DNA of 59,259 bases from Nocardia thailandica NBRC 100428 (GCF_000308795.1 NZ_BAGK01000142.1:1-59259), one strand, 5' to 3'. Shown: positions 46,022-58,423, counted from the stretch's first letter. Numbers and translations are program-made. Notes: a model not told the origin generated them from the sequence alone.

Positions 46022-47620
46022 TCAGGCCGGTTTCACCGCGACCAGGTGACTGACCGTCTCCGGACCGGCCGTGTAGCGCAGCACGGCCGCCTCGATCTCC
46101 CGGTCGCGGGCGGTGAGCCGGACCTGGTGCTGGTGCATGTGCTCGGCCCAGGACCGCACCACGAACGCCTCGACGTAGCGGTCGAGGACGCCGACGTCCC
46201 GGTAGAGCCGCCACTCCATGGCGCCGGTCCGCTGGCGCGAGCGCCCCACCATGGCCATGGCCTCGGTGAAGGACGCCACGTCCTGCGGCGGCACGTCGTA
46301 GCCGCGCATCACCAGGACCGGTCCGTCGGCGGGCTCGGGTTCGACGACCAGCTGCGGTTCGGGCCAGTAGGCCGCCGGCGACAGGTCGATCTCCTCGACG
46401 TTGTGCCGGATCGGCCACCACAGCGTGCTGATCCCGCACCCGGCAAGCAACACCGCGGCGGCCAGCAGCGCCGCGACCGTCCCGTAGGCGCCCGCGACCA
46501 GGCCCCAGACCAGGGAGCCGACGGCCTGACCACCCATGAACACCAGCATGTACACCGACAGCCCCCGCGCCCGCACCCAGGCGGGCAGCAGCAGCTGCAT
46601 GGTGGAGTTCAGCGTCGACATGGCCAGCATCCAGGCCAGACCGGCGCCGACCAGGACGGCCAGCACCAGCGGCATGCTGCGCACCGTCGCGCACACCAGG
46701 GCGCCGAGGGCGAACAGCGCCGCGGCCAGCGCCAGCCGCTGGGTCGGGGTGAGCAGCATCCGGATGCGGGACAGGCTCAGCGCGCCGCACACCGCGCCGA
46801 GCCCGAGGGCGCCGAGCAGCAGGCCGTAGCCCGCGGAGCCCTGCCCCAGCCGGTCGTGCGCCACGACCGGCAGCAGCGCCCACAGCGCGCTGCCCGGCGC
46901 CAGGAAGAGGATGGCGCGCAACAGCACCCGCCGTATCGCGGGGGCGGCCCGGATGAAGCGGGTGCCCGCCTGCAGGGCGGCCAGCGGACGCTCGGTGGGC
47001 AGGTCCCGGTCGCGGACCGGGCGCCGCCACAGCACCAGCACCGCGACCACCCCGACGAAGGAGACCGCGTTGAGCGCGAAGACGGTGGTCGGTCCCGCCG
47101 CCGAGACCAGGACGCCCGCCACCGCGGGCCCGACCGCGCGCCCGACGTTGACGCTCATGCTGCCCAGCGCCGCCGCCGAGGGGATCTGCTCGCGGGGCAC
47201 CAGTTCCGGCTGGATGGCCTGCCAGGCGGGCGCCGTCAGCGCCTGGCCGCAGCCCATGAGGAACAGCAGGGTCAGCAGGACCGCGGGGGTGGTGTGCCCG
47301 GTCGCGGTGAACACCGTCAGCACCGTGGCGACCACGGCCATCGCCGACTGCGCGCCCAGCAGCAGCCTGCGGCGGTCGACCAGGTCGGCGAGCACGCCGG
47401 AGGGGATCGAGAGCAGCATGACCGGCAGCGCCAGCGCGGTCTGGACGAAGGACACCAGCGCGGCCGCGTTCGGCTGGTCGACCAGGATCCACTGCGCGCC
47501 TACGGTCTGCATCCAGGTGCCCAGGTTCGACACGAGCTGGGCGATCCACAGCGCGCGGTACACCGGCGACCGCAGCGGCGCCCAGGTCGAGACCGGTGCC
47601 TGACGGACGGTGCTGCTCAC
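46022..47620 (-). CDS. MFS exporter (EntS/MFS_3 type) with C-terminal ABM-like domain
   Basis: Major facilitator of 532 residues from GTG 47620. The first 420 residues have twelve helices: RALWIAQLVSNLGTWMQTVGAQW in TM1, PSGVLADLVDRRRLL after TM2 and PAWQAIQPELVPREQIPSAAAL in TM4-5, all typical of the MFS_3 group that exports siderophores or drugs. The last 95 residues (YDVPPQDVASFTEAM ... EAFVVRSWAEHMHQHQ) look like a dimeric alpha-beta barrel of the antibiotic biosynthesis monooxygenase type, a known companion of this exporter group. Substrate unknown. Confidence 0.85.
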   Translation of the reverse strand: MSSTVRQAPVSTWAPLRSPVYRALWIAQLVSNLGTWMQTVGAQWILVDQPNAAALVSFVQTALALPVMLLSIPSGVLADLVDRRRLLLGAQSAMAVVATVLTVFTATGHTTPAVLLTLLFLMGCGQALTAPAWQAIQPELVPREQIPSAAALGSMSVNVGRAVGPAVAGVLVSAAGPTTVFALNAVSFVGVVAVLVLWRRPVRDRDLPTERPLAALQAGTRFIRAAPAIRRVLLRAILFLAPGSALWALLPVVAHDRLGQGSAGYGLLLGALGLGAVCGALSLSRIRMLLTPTQRLALAAALFALGALVCATVRSMPLVLAVLVGAGLAWMLAMSTLNSTMQLLLPAWVRARGLSVYMLVFMGGQAVGSLVWGLVAGAYGTVAALLAAAVLLAGCGISTLWWPIRHNVEEIDLSPAAYWPEPQLVVEPEPADGPVLVMRGYDVPPQDVASFTEAMAMVGRSRQRTGAMEWRLYRDVGVLDRYVEAFVVRSWAEHMHQHQVRLTARDREIEAAVLRYTAGPETVSHLVAVKPA

Positions 47621-47757
47621 CCGCCGAGCATATCCCCGGCGATCGGCCGCCCGGCGAACGCGCGACGCGTGGGTGTAACGCCGGTGACGCGCCCGGCGAT
47701 CTTGCCCAGTTGCTCTCGATCCGCTCGGACGGGAGCGTCCACACGGAGGGAATCTCG

Positions 47758-48246
47758 ATGTCGTATCAGTCCGGCTACCCGCAGCACCAGGGCGGGCAGC
47801 AGCCCGGTGGCTACCCGGCGCAGGGTGGCTATCCGCAGCCGCCCGAGAGGAAGAAGGTGTGGCCGTGGGTGCTCGGCGGCGTCGCCCTGGTGTTCGTGCT
47901 GATCGTCGGCGGTTGCGTCGCCGTCGTCGGCGTGGCGGCCAACGAGATCGACAAGGAGGCGAACCGGGAGGTGACGGTGTCCTACGAGGTGACCGGCACC
48001 GGCACCGGGTCGGTGTTCTTCTCGGGACGCAACTTCGACGTGGCGCAGGAGACCGACGTGACGCTACCGTGGCGCAAGACGGTCACCATGGACGGCCTGG
48101 TCAAGATCGTGTCGCTCACCGCGACCGGCGGCGAGGAGGACGGCGAGATCGGCTGCCGGATCACCGTGGGCGGCAAGGTGATCGCCGAGCAGACCGCCAA
48201 CGGCCCGTACGCCAGCGCCAACTGCACGGGCGACGCGGGCAAGTAA
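47758..48246 (+). CDS. MmpS-family membrane-anchored protein
   Basis: 162 residues. A cytoplasmic Gln/Gly/Pro/Tyr-rich start (SYQSGYPQHQGGQQPGGYPAQ) precedes one hydrophobic anchor at about residues 36-60. The outer domain (VTVSYEVTGTGTGSVFF ... CRITVGGKVIAEQTANG ... ANCTG) fits the MmpS transport-accessory fold, including the Cys pair. In mycobacteria MmpS partners MmpL lipid exporters; no mmpL gene is here. CGGAGGG precedes ATG 47758. It is divergent from the MFS gene. Confidence 0.75.
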   Translation: MSYQSGYPQHQGGQQPGGYPAQGGYPQPPERKKVWPWVLGGVALVFVLIVGGCVAVVGVAANEIDKEANREVTVSYEVTGTGTGSVFFSGRNFDVAQETDVTLPWRKTVTMDGLVKIVSLTATGGEEDGEIGCRITVGGKVIAEQTANGPYASANCTGDAGK

Positions 48247-48250
48247 CCCC

Positions 48251-48284
48251 CGGCCCGGGCCGCGCCGCCACGCGGCCCGGGCCG
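48251..48284 (+). terminator. Hairpin terminator after the MmpS-like gene
   Basis: Perfect 14-bp stem CGGCCCGGGCCGCG / CGCGGCCCGGGCCG around CCGCCA, beginning 4 nt after the stop. Confidence 0.7.
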
Positions 48285-48316
48285 CCGATCTCCCCGGGTC
48301 CGTCGCGGCACCGCCC

Positions 48317-48329
48317 TATCATCGGTGCC
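48317..48329 (+). promoter_or_regulatory. Leaderless promoter of the META-domain lipoprotein gene
   Basis: TATCAT (48317-48322) stands 7 nt before ATG 48330 in an otherwise very GC-rich stretch, with no Shine-Dalgarno sequence between. Confidence 0.55.
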
Positions 48330-49115
48330 ATGACGGCCGCCCGCACCACGCTCACCGCCCTGCTCGCCCTGGCCGCCGCGACGGCCGCCGCCTGCGGGTC
48401 CTCCGGCGACGACGCCGGCGCGGGCACGGCGACCCCGATGGGCCACACCTACGTGTCGACCGCGGTCGAGGGCACGCCGATCCCCGGCGGCGGCCCGATG
48501 ACCCTGGCCTTCGCCGACGGCAGGCTCACCGCGGATTCGGGCTGCAACAAGGCCACCGGCACGGTCGACCTCGCCGATCACGTGCTGCGCGTCGAGGGCA
48601 TGGCCTCGACGCTGATGGGCTGTCCCGGCGAGCGCGGGCAGGCCGACGGCTGGCAGGACACCTTCCTGAAGTCCTCGCCCACCTGGAGACTCGACGGCGA
48701 CGCGCTCACCCTCACCGGGGCCGGGAGCACCGTGCGCCTGCTGGACAAGAAGGTGGCCACCCCCGACGCGCCGCTCACCGGCACCGCGTGGACGGTGCGG
48801 TCGCTGCTCACCCCGTCGGGGCAGGTCTCCTCGGCGACCATCGAGGAGGTGCGCCCGAACCTCACCATCGACGCCATGGGCAACCTGACCGGCTTCGCCG
48901 GCTGCAACCGCATGACCGGCACCGCCGCCGTCGGCCCGGGCGAGAACGTCAGCTTCGCCGTCGCCACCACCCGCATGATGTGCGCGCCGGAGGTGATGGA
49001 GGTCGAGGCCGACGTCCTGAAGGCCCTCGACGGCAGGACGAACGCGACCGTCGACGCCGACACCCTCACCCTGCGCAACGACAACGGTTACGGCCTGGTC
49101 CTGCGGGCAGGGTAG
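48330..49115 (+). CDS. META-domain (HslJ-like) lipoprotein
   Basis: 261 residues. Lipoprotein signal ending AAAC (Cys 22), then two META domains: about residues 38-140 (TLAFADGRLTADSGCNKATGTVDL, MASTLMGCPG) and 148-255 (NLTIDAMGNLTGFAGCNRMTGTAAV, TTRMMCAPEVMEVE). Each has the GCN...C pair expected for a disulfide. HslJ-type META proteins are linked to stress such as novobiocin resistance in E. coli; here the role is unknown. It faces tpiA with a strong hairpin between. Confidence 0.88.
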   Translation: MTAARTTLTALLALAAATAAACGSSGDDAGAGTATPMGHTYVSTAVEGTPIPGGGPMTLAFADGRLTADSGCNKATGTVDLADHVLRVEGMASTLMGCPGERGQADGWQDTFLKSSPTWRLDGDALTLTGAGSTVRLLDKKVATPDAPLTGTAWTVRSLLTPSGQVSSATIEEVRPNLTIDAMGNLTGFAGCNRMTGTAAVGPGENVSFAVATTRMMCAPEVMEVEADVLKALDGRTNATVDADTLTLRNDNGYGLVLRAG

Positions 49116-49162
49116 GCCCGGCCGGCCCCCGCAAGCGGGCGTCGCGGCCGTCCGGACGAGCA

Positions 49163-49204
49163 GTGGGGCCGGACAACGTGCCGAAGGCACGAGTCCGGCC
49201 CCAC
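49163..49204. terminator. Bidirectional terminator between the META lipoprotein gene and tpiA
   Basis: GTGGGGCCGGAC (49163-49174) pairs perfectly with GTCCGGCCCCAC (49193-49204), and inside it CGTGCC-GAA-GGCACG (49177-49191) forms a second perfect stem. Total about 18 bp stacked. It serves convergent genes. Confidence 0.75.
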
Positions 49205-49241
49205 TTCTCGTCGGGCCCGAGGGAGCGCGCCAGCGCTCCGA

Positions 49242-50024
49242 TTACAGCGGCCCGCCCGCGGCGATCGCCGAGAGGGTGGCGAATTCGTCGCCCTTGAGCG
49301 AGGCTCCGCCGACCAGCGCGCCGTCGATGTCGGCCTGGCCGACCAGTTCGCCGACGTTCTTGGCGTTCACCGAACCGCCGTAGAGCACCCGCACGCCGGC
49401 CGCGACCTCGGGCGAGGCCAGCTTCTCCAGCTCCGCGCGGATCGCGCCGCAGACTTCCTGCGCGTCGGCGGGGGTGGCGACCTTGCCGGTGCCGATGGCC
49501 CACACGGGCTCGTAGGCGATGACGACCTTCGAGATCTCCTCGGCGGTCAGGCCCTTCAGCGAGCCGCGCAGCTGCTCGAGGTTGTACTCGACGTGGGTGC
49601 CCGCCTCGCGCACGCCGAGGCCCTCGCCGATGCAGACGATCGGCGTCATCCCGTTCTTCAGCACCTGCTTGGCCTTGGCGAGCACGGTGGCGTCGTCCTC
49701 GTTGTGGTACTGACGGCGCTCGGAGTGGCCGACCACCACGAAGGTGCAGCCCAGCTTGGCCAGCATGGACCCGCTGATCTCACCGGTGTAGGCGCCCGAG
49801 TCGTGCACCGACACGTCCTGCGCGCCGTAGGTGAGCAGGAGCTTGTCGCCGTCGACGAGGGACTGCACGCTGCGGATGTCGGTGAACGGCGGGATCACCG
49901 ACACGTCGACCTTCTCGAAGTACTTCTCCGGCAGCGCGAACGCGACCTTCTGCACCAGCGCGATGGCCTCGAGATGGTTGAGGTTGCACTTCCAGTTGCC
50001 CGCGATGAGCGGCTTCCGTGCCAT
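49242..50024 (-). CDS. tpiA: Triosephosphate isomerase
   Basis: Interconverts dihydroxyacetone phosphate and glyceraldehyde-3-phosphate. 260 residues. K12 in GNWKCN, catalytic H100 in VVVGHSERR, catalytic E172 in [11 protein letters not shown], phosphate loop [10 protein letters not shown] near residue 217. Third gene of gap-pgk-tpiA, starting 3 nt after the pgk stop. Confidence 0.97.
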   Translation of the reverse strand: MARKPLIAGNWKCNLNHLEAIALVQKVAFALPEKYFEKVDVSVIPPFTDIRSVQSLVDGDKLLLTYGAQDVSVHDSGAYTGEISGSMLAKLGCTFVVVGHSERRQYHNEDDATVLAKAKQVLKNGMTPIVCIGEGLGVREAGTHVEYNLEQLRGSLKGLTAEEISKVVIAYEPVWAIGTGKVATPADAQEVCGAIRAELEKLASPEVAAGVRVLYGGSVNAKNVGELVGQADIDGALVGGASLKGDEFATLSAIAAGGPL

Positions 50025-50027
50025 GCC

Positions 50028-51242
50028 TCAGCCCTCCAGCACCGAAATACCGGGCAGCTCTTTGCCTTCCAGGTATTCCAGGGACGCGCCACCACCGGTG
50101 GAGATGTGCGAGAAACCGTCCTCGGGCAGGCCGAGGGTGCGCACGGCCGCGGCCGAGTCGCCGCCGCCGACCACGGTGAACGCGCCCTTGCCGGTCGCGG
50201 TCACGATGGCCTCGGCCACCCCGCGGGTGCCCGCGGCGAACTTCTCGAACTCGAACACGCCCATGGGCCCGTTCCAGAACACCGTCTTGGCCTCGGTGAG
50301 CAGCGCCGAGAAGCGGGCCACCGACTCGGGACCGATGTCGAGCCCGAGCCAGCCGTCCGGGATCTCGGTCGAGGCGACGACCTTCGAGTCGGCGTCGGCG
50401 GCGAACGCGTCCGCCGCGACGATGTCCACCGGAAGGTGCAGCACGTCGCCGAAGCGCTCCAGCAGGTCCTTGCAGGTGTCGATCATCTCCTCCTGCAGCA
50501 GCGAGGCGCCCACCGAGAGCCCCTGCGCCGCCAGGAAGGTGAAGCACATGCCGCCGCCGATGACCAGGGTGTCGACCTTGGGGGCCAGCGCCTCGATCAC
50601 CGCGAGCTTGTCCGAGACCTTCGAGCCGCCGAGCACGACCGCGTACGGGCGCGCCGGATCGGTCGTCAGCTTGGCCAGCACGTCGACCTCGGCGGCCACC
50701 AGGGTGCCCGCGTAGTGCGGCAGCAGCTTCGCCACGTCGTAGACCGAGGCCTGCGCGCGGTGCACCACGCCGAAGCCGTCGGAGACGAACGCGCCGTCGT
50801 CGCCGACCAGCTCGACGAACGCCTGCGCCAGCTTGGTGCGTTCGGCGTCGTCCTTGCTGGTCTCGCGGGCGTCGAAACGCACGTTCTCCAGCAGCAGCAC
50901 GTCGCCGTCGGTGAGGCCCTCCGAGCGCGAGAGCGCGTCGTAGCCCACCACGTCGCCGGCCAGCTGCACGTTGCGGCCGAGCAGCTCGGCCAGCTTCTTC
51001 GCCACCGGGGCGAGGGAGTACTTCGGGTCCGGCTCGCCCTTGGGGCGGCCGAGGTGCGCCATGACGACGACCTTGGCGCCCGCTTCGACCAGGGCCGAGA
51101 TCGTCGGCACGGAGGCCACGATGCGGCCCGCGTCGGTGATCTCGCCGTTGTCGTCGAGGGGGACGTTGAGGTCGGAGCGCACGAGCACGCCCCGGCCTTC
51201 GACGCCTTCGGAGAGGAGGTCGGAAAGAGTCGCGACTGTCAT
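50028..51242 (-). CDS. pgk: Phosphoglycerate kinase
   Basis: Makes ATP from 1,3-bisphosphoglycerate, 404 residues. [16 protein letters not shown] (residue 22) and [17 protein letters not shown] hold the substrate basic patch; [12 protein letters not shown] and [11 protein letters not shown], then GGGDSAAAV, form the nucleotide side. ATG 51242 starts 5 nt after the gap stop. Confidence 0.97.
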   Translation of the reverse strand: MTVATLSDLLSEGVEGRGVLVRSDLNVPLDDNGEITDAGRIVASVPTISALVEAGAKVVVMAHLGRPKGEPDPKYSLAPVAKKLAELLGRNVQLAGDVVGYDALSRSEGLTDGDVLLLENVRFDARETSKDDAERTKLAQAFVELVGDDGAFVSDGFGVVHRAQASVYDVAKLLPHYAGTLVAAEVDVLAKLTTDPARPYAVVLGGSKVSDKLAVIEALAPKVDTLVIGGGMCFTFLAAQGLSVGASLLQEEMIDTCKDLLERFGDVLHLPVDIVAADAFAADADSKVVASTEIPDGWLGLDIGPESVARFSALLTEAKTVFWNGPMGVFEFEKFAAGTRGVAEAIVTATGKGAFTVVGGGDSAAAVRTLGLPEDGFSHISTGGGASLEYLEGKELPGISVLEG

Positions 51243-51247
51243 GCGGT

Positions 51248-53485
<2,238 letters not shown>

Positions 53486-53495
<10 letters not shown>

Positions 53496-54508
53496 GAGAC
53501 GCGCTCCTTTCCCACCGGATGCCGACCCTGCACTGCGAGCCCCGCCAGTTGCGGCCGGGGCTGGCGGATCAGCTGATCCAGTGCGGCGGCAAGCTTTCCG
53601 GGATGATGCCGATCCGTGCCCGGCTCGGCGACATCGCTGAACACTACCCGGGCGCGCAACTGTTCGGCGGCTCTTGCCACATGTTCGCGCTGGCGCCCGG
53701 TCGGCACGGAGGCCGAATCGACCAGCACCTCGTCGACCGCGAAATCCGGTGCGTGCTGGGACAATACATGGAGATGGCGTTCGGCGGAAAAGCCCGCCGT
53801 CTCGCCCGGTTCGGCGGCCAGATTGAGGACGAGGACCTTGCGCGCCCGCGTGTGGGTCAGCGCGGTGCGCAGGCCCGGCACGAGCACATGCGGAATGACG
53901 CTGGTGAACCACGAACCCGGGCCCAGCACAACCACATCCGCGTGCTCGATGGCCGAGACCGCCTCGGCCCCGGCCGGCGGATCGGACGGAATCAGCCGCA
54001 CGCGCCGCACCTTACCCGGCGTGGTGGCCACCGCAACCTGTCCGCGGATGCAGCGCCCGATCCGTGGATCCTCTTCCAGGCCCGAGACTTCCGCCTCGAT
54101 GTCGAGCGGGACCGGCGACATGGGCAGCACCCGGCCGGTGATCCGCAGCAACCGGCCGACCTCGTCGAGCGCGGCCACCGGGTCGCCGAGGACCTCGGTC
54201 AGCCCCGCCAGCAGCAGGTTGCCGACCGAATGCCCGGCCAGCGCGCCGCTGCCGCCGAAGCGGTGCTGCACGGTGCCCGCCCACACGCCGTCGGGGTCCT
54301 CGGCCAGCGCGGCCAGCGCCATCCGCAGGTCGCCGGGCGGGAGCATGCCGAGTTCGGCGCGCAACCGGCCCGAGGAACCGCCGTCGTCGGCCACGGTGAC
54401 CACCGCGGTGATCCGCCGGGTCAGCCGCCGGACCGCGGTGAGCGTGGCGTAGAGGCCGTGGCCCCCGCCCAGCGCCACCACGGCGGGGTCGGCCTCCCAC
54501 CCACTCAT
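53486..54508 (-). CDS. yvcK: YvcK/CofD-like gluconeogenesis factor
   Basis: 340 residues, CofD-like Rossmann fold. [20 protein letters not shown] (residues 10-29) and [27 protein letters not shown] (39-65) are the family's sugar-nucleotide/UDP-GlcNAc sites; [15 protein letters not shown] and [17 protein letters not shown] follow. In mycobacteria (CuvA) and Bacillus it links carbon source to cell-wall synthesis and shape. ATG 54508 overlaps the rapZ stop by 4 nt. Confidence 0.94.
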
Positions 54509-55407
54509 TCGCGCCCCAGATCCCGGTGGACCACGCGGACGACGTCCACCGCCGCGGCGCCGTCCTCGGCGCCGATCAGCTCACCGAGCGCCTCGGCGAT
54601 CGCGACGCTGCGATGCCTGCCGCCGGTGCACCCCACTGCCACGGTCATGTATCGCTTCCCCTCTTGGCGGTAACCCGTCGTCGTCAGATCCACCAGATGG
54701 TGGCAGGTGCGCAGGTAGTCCTGCGCGCCCGGACGGGTCAGCACGTACTCGCTCACCACGGATTCCTGGCCCGTGTGCGCCCGGAGCTCCGGGATCCAGT
54801 GCGGATTGGGCAGGAAACGCACATCCAACATCATGTCGGCGTCCAGGGGAACCCCGTACTTGAATCCGAACGATTGCACGGTCAGTTGGAGCGCGGGCGG
54901 TCCGCCCGCGCCGTAGGCCTCTTCCAGCTTGCGGTGTAACTGGTGGATCGATAACTCGGTGGTGTCGATGACCAGGTCCGCGGCGGTCTTGACCGCGGCG
55001 AGCCGGGCGCGTTCGGCGGCCAGCCCCGCCGACAGCGTCCCGTCGGGCGTGTCGGACTGCAGCGGGTGCCTGCGCCGCGCGTAACCGAACCGCCGGATCA
55101 GCACGTCGTCGGAGGCCTCGAGGAACAGTACCCGGGTGCGGATGCCCGCCCCGCGCAACTGCTCCAGCACCCCGGACAGGTCGCCGGTGAAGAACCGGCT
55201 GCGCACGTCGAGGACCAGCGCGAGCCTGCGGATCGGCGGGTCCGCGGCGGCGCCGAGCTCGACCATGGTGCCGATCAGCTCCGGCGGCAGGTTGTCGGTG
55301 ACGTACCACCCCAGGTCCTCGAGCACCCGGCCCGCGGTTCCGCGGCCCGCCCCCGACAGCCCGGTCACGATCACGACCTCGACGGGCTGGTCACTCGCTT
55401 CGCTCAT
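54505..55407 (-). CDS. rapZ: RapZ (YvcJ) nucleotide-binding protein
   Basis: 300 residues. P-loop VTGLSGAGRGT (14-24) has Arg at position 22 where the usual lysine stands; I recall the same GAGRGT in mycobacterial orthologues. DNLPPELI (38-45) and the C-terminal SFGFKYGVPLDADMMLDVRFLPNP and CTGGRHRSVAIAE blocks are conserved; the latter is the RNA/GlcN6P-binding domain of E. coli RapZ. First gene of the operon with yvcK and whiA; its ATG follows a heavily structured gap. Confidence 0.94.
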   Translation of the reverse strand: MSEASDQPVEVVIVTGLSGAGRGTAGRVLEDLGWYVTDNLPPELIGTMVELGAAADPPIRRLALVLDVRSRFFTGDLSGVLEQLRGAGIRTRVLFLEASDDVLIRRFGYARRRHPLQSDTPDGTLSAGLAAERARLAAVKTAADLVIDTTELSIHQLHRKLEEAYGAGGPPALQLTVQSFGFKYGVPLDADMMLDVRFLPNPHWIPELRAHTGQESVVSEYVLTRPGAQDYLRTCHHLVDLTTTGYRQEGKRYMTVAVGCTGGRHRSVAIAEALGELIGAEDGAAAVDVVRVVHRDLGRE

Positions 55408-55456
55408 GTGGCTCTGTCCTTGGAGCGCTGACGCGCTCGAGTCGCGGCCCCTCGAG

Positions 55457-55550
55457 TCCCGCCGAAAAGCGACCCGATACGTGCGGCTGCGCCGCGTCGT
55501 CTCGGGTCGCTTCTCGGTGGGACGGCCGCGTCCGGCCGCTGCGCGGCCGT
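55457..55550. repeat. Structured intergenic element between uvrC and rapZ
   Basis: Two 21-bp arms, 55457-55477 and 55502-55522, are inverted repeats with only two mismatches and share the core AAGCGACCCGA / TCGGGTCGCTT. A second perfect stem follows without a gap: ACGGCCGCG (55522-55530) and CGCGGCCGT (55542-55550). The 269-bp gap holds no convincing gene. It may be a repeat-derived stem-loop, a terminator of uvrC or a leader RNA of rapZ. Confidence 0.65.
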
Positions 55551-55676
55551 GGACCTCCTCGCGGTCGGCCCGTGCGGGGTTGCGTGTCCGGGGCTGGTTG
55601 GCTTCTTACCGTTCGCGGTCCAGTATGGCGTGTCTCGGCGTGTCAAGGGCGGTTCGCCGTCTGCGTGTCGGGGCGG

Positions 55677-57680
55677 TCAGGGGCTCGGCTGCGGCTCGTT
55701 CAGGGCCTCTAGCACCGCTTTCGCCGTCGCGACGCCGATTCCGGGCACCTCCGTGATTTCCTCCACTGTGGCCTCCTTGAGGCGGGCAACGGACCCGAAG
55801 TGGGTCACCAGCGCGGTGCGCCGTGCCTCGCCGAGGCCGCGGACCGCGTCCAGCGCGGAGGCGGTCATCCGGCGCGAGCGCTTGCTGCGGTGGAACGTGA
55901 TGGCGAACCGGTGCGCCTCGTCGCGCACGCGCTGGAGCAGGTACAGCGCCTCGCTCGTCCTCGGCAGGATCACCGGGTCGGGCTCGCCGGGCACCCACAC
56001 CTCCTCGAGGCGCTTGGCCAGGCCGACGACCGCGACGTCGGTGATGCCGAGCTCGTCGAGGACCTCGGCCGCGGCGGCCACCTGCGGGGCGCCGCCGTCG
56101 ACCACGTAGAGGTTCGGTGGATAGGCGAAGCGGCGGGGACGGCCGGTGGTCGGATCGATCCCGGGGCGGGCGCCGGGCTCGTCGGCCTCCTCGACGGCGG
56201 CGGCCGGACCCTGCTCCCGGTCGCGGGCCAGGCGGGCGAAGCGCCGCCGGGTGACCTCGGCGATGGAGCCGACGTCGTCGGAGCGGCCCTCGCCCGCGGC
56301 CTCCCGGATCGCGTAGTGCCGGTAGTCGGACTTGCGCGGCAGGCCGTCCTCGAAGACCACCAGCGAGGCGACGACGTCGGTGCCCTGCACGTGGCTGATG
56401 TCGACGCACTCGATGCGCAGCGGGGCGCTGTCGAGATCGAGGGCGTCCTGGATGTCCTGCAGCGCCTGGGAGCGGGAGGTGAGGTCGCCGGCGCGGCGCA
56501 GCTTGTGCTGGGCCAGCGCCTCGGCGGCATTGCGCTGCACGGTCTCGGCCAGCGCCTTCTTGTCCCCGCGCTGGGGCACCCGCAGCGAGACCGCGGCCCC
56601 GCGCAGCCTGCCGAGCCACTGCTGCACCTGGTCGGCGTCGGCGGGCAGCTCGGGGACCAGCACCTCGCGCGGCACGACGGCGCCCGGCTCCCCGCCCTCG
56701 GCCTGGGCGGCGACGGCGACCTGCTCGCCGTAGAACTGGGTGAGGAACTGCTCGACGAGGGCGGCGGTCTCGCTCCCCGACTCGGCGACGTCGATCGCGT
56801 CGCCGGACTTGTCGACCACCCAGCCGCGCTGGCCGCGCACCCGCCCGTCGCGCACGTGGAAGATCTGCACGGCCACCTCGAGCTCGTCGACGGCGAAGGC
56901 GATCACGTCGGCGTCGGTGCCGGTGCCCAGCACGACGGCCTGCTTCTCCAGGGCGCGGCGCAGGGCCTGGACGTCGTCGCGCAGCCGGGCCGCGGTCTCG
57001 AAGTCGAGGTCCTCGGCCGCGACGTGCATGCGCTTCTCCAGTTCGCGCACCATGGTGTCGGTGCGGCCGGACAGGAAGTCGCAGAAGTCGTCGACGATGT
57101 GGCGGTGCTCGTCCGCGGTGACCCGCCCGACGCACGGCGCCGAGCACTTGTCGATGTAGCCGAGCAGGCAGGGCCGCCCGATCTGGTTGTGCCGCTTGAA
57201 GACTCCGGCCGAGCAGGTGCGCGCGGGGAAGACCCGCAGCAGCAGGTCGAGGGTCTCGCGGATCGCCCAGGCATGCGCGTACGGGCCGAAGTAGCGCACC
57301 CCCTTCTTGCGGGCGCCCCGGTAGACGAACAGCCGCGGATACTCCTCGTTCAGGGTGACCGCGAGCACCGGATAGGACTTGTCGTCGCGGTAGCGGACGT
57401 TGAACCGCGGATCGAACTCCTTGATCCAGTTGTACTCGAGCTGCAGCGCCTCGACCTCGGTGGACACCACCGTCCACTCCACGCTCGCCGCGGTGGTGAC
57501 CATCTGCCGGGTGCGCGGGTGCAGGGAGGCCACGTCGGCGAAGTAGGAGTTCAGCCTGCTGCGCAGGCTCTTGGCCTTGCCGACGTAGATGACCCGCCCG
57601 TAGGTGTCCCGGAACTTGTAGACGCCGGGTTCGACGGGAATGGTCCCCGGAGCGGGCCGGTAGGTCGCGGGATCTGCCAC
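55677..57680 (-). CDS. uvrC: UvrABC excinuclease subunit C
   Basis: Makes both cuts in nucleotide excision repair, 667 residues. GIY-YIG nuclease at 16-100 ([29 protein letters not shown] in parts), Cys cluster near 155-182 ([27 protein letters not shown]), UVR domain for UvrB contact at about 213-248, RNase H-like nuclease from about 430 ([24 protein letters not shown]) and a C-terminal helix-hairpin-helix pair ([23 protein letters not shown]). GTG 57680 is 6 nt after TAGGCT with no ribosome site. Confidence 0.97.
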   Translation of the reverse strand: MADPATYRPAPGTIPVEPGVYKFRDTYGRVIYVGKAKSLRSRLNSYFADVASLHPRTRQMVTTAASVEWTVVSTEVEALQLEYNWIKEFDPRFNVRYRDDKSYPVLAVTLNEEYPRLFVYRGARKKGVRYFGPYAHAWAIRETLDLLLRVFPARTCSAGVFKRHNQIGRPCLLGYIDKCSAPCVGRVTADEHRHIVDDFCDFLSGRTDTMVRELEKRMHVAAEDLDFETAARLRDDVQALRRALEKQAVVLGTGTDADVIAFAVDELEVAVQIFHVRDGRVRGQRGWVVDKSGDAIDVAESGSETAALVEQFLTQFYGEQVAVAAQAEGGEPGAVVPREVLVPELPADADQVQQWLGRLRGAAVSLRVPQRGDKKALAETVQRNAAEALAQHKLRRAGDLTSRSQALQDIQDALDLDSAPLRIECVDISHVQGTDVVASLVVFEDGLPRKSDYRHYAIREAAGEGRSDDVGSIAEVTRRRFARLARDREQGPAAAVEEADEPGARPGIDPTTGRPRRFAYPPNLYVVDGGAPQVAAAAEVLDELGITDVAVVGLAKRLEEVWVPGEPDPVILPRTSEALYLLQRVRDEAHRFAITFHRSKRSRRMTASALDAVRGLGEARRTALVTHFGSVARLKEATVEEITEVPGIGVATAKAVLEALNEPQPSP

Positions 57681-57692
57681 CCGCCCAGCCTA
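57681..57692 (-). promoter_or_regulatory. Leaderless promoter of uvrC
   Basis: On the minus strand GATAGGCT ends 6 nt before GTG 57680; the -10 hexamer TAGGCT is 57692-57687. The interval GGGCGG could be read as a ribosome site but touches the start codon. Confidence 0.5.
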
Positions 57693-58423
57693 TCGAGCCG
57701 GTCCGACACCGCGGGCCCGCGCCCGGTGCGGGGCGGGGCGCGGATTCCGGTTCGCCGCCCGCGTGCCGCCGCATCGGTGTCCAGTGTGCGCCGGGGGTGG
57801 ACAGCCGCGCCCTTCGCGCGCCTGATTCCGGACAGCTTCCCCCTGTCGCTCCGCGAAAGTGCTTTCCCCGCAAAGCATCCCGACACGGCCGACCGCCCGG
57901 CCGGGATGTGCCAAAGCCGGATACGCGCCGTGACCCGCGCCGGCCGACAGCGTGCGGGCCGCGGCGGGCCGCGCGCCGCCCGGCCGGATGCCGGGCACCG
58001 TGCGCACGGCGCAGGTCGACGAGATCCACGCCGGTGCCGCCGGTATCGGGCAGACCGTGACCGTCGGCATGCCCACGGCGCCGAGGCCGCGTGCGGTGCG
58101 ATGTTCGGGTTCGCGGCGATCGCGCAGCCGGTCATGACCGCGACGGCGTTCGGCGAGGGCAGCGGGGTGCGCGCGGCGGCGGATCCCCCCGGTCGGCCTG
58201 CGCCCGTGGTGCGGGTCCGGCGGCATCGCCGCGCGGAATCCGCCCGGGCTGCTCGGGGGTGCGGTCGGCCCGGCCGGGATCATCCCGCTGCGCCCGCGCT
58301 CCGTGCGGGATCGGTTCGGCCGCCCGCACCGACCGCATGCGGGGCCCCGGCGGGCGACCGACCACCCACCGATATCCTGAATGTCCGGATTTCGCTCCGC
58401 GGTTGCCCATCGGAAGGACACCA
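57693..58423. other. Long intergenic region, possible gene remnant near 57986-58180
   Basis: About 730 bp between uvrC and the small membrane protein gene with no gene I can defend. On the plus strand ATG 57988 opens a short alpha-helical reading (TVRTAQVDEIHAGAAGIGQ), and after a shift of frame near 58075-58085 the text AEAACGAMFGFAAIAQPVM continues. Together they resemble a small helical secreted protein broken by a frameshift, but similarity to a named family is not shown. Confidence 0.25.

Noticed and set aside
55404..55646. An 80-codon minus-strand frame whose TGA overlaps the rapZ start
   Set aside because: The product is arginine-rich and low in complexity, it spans the inverted repeats, and no ribosome site precedes it.
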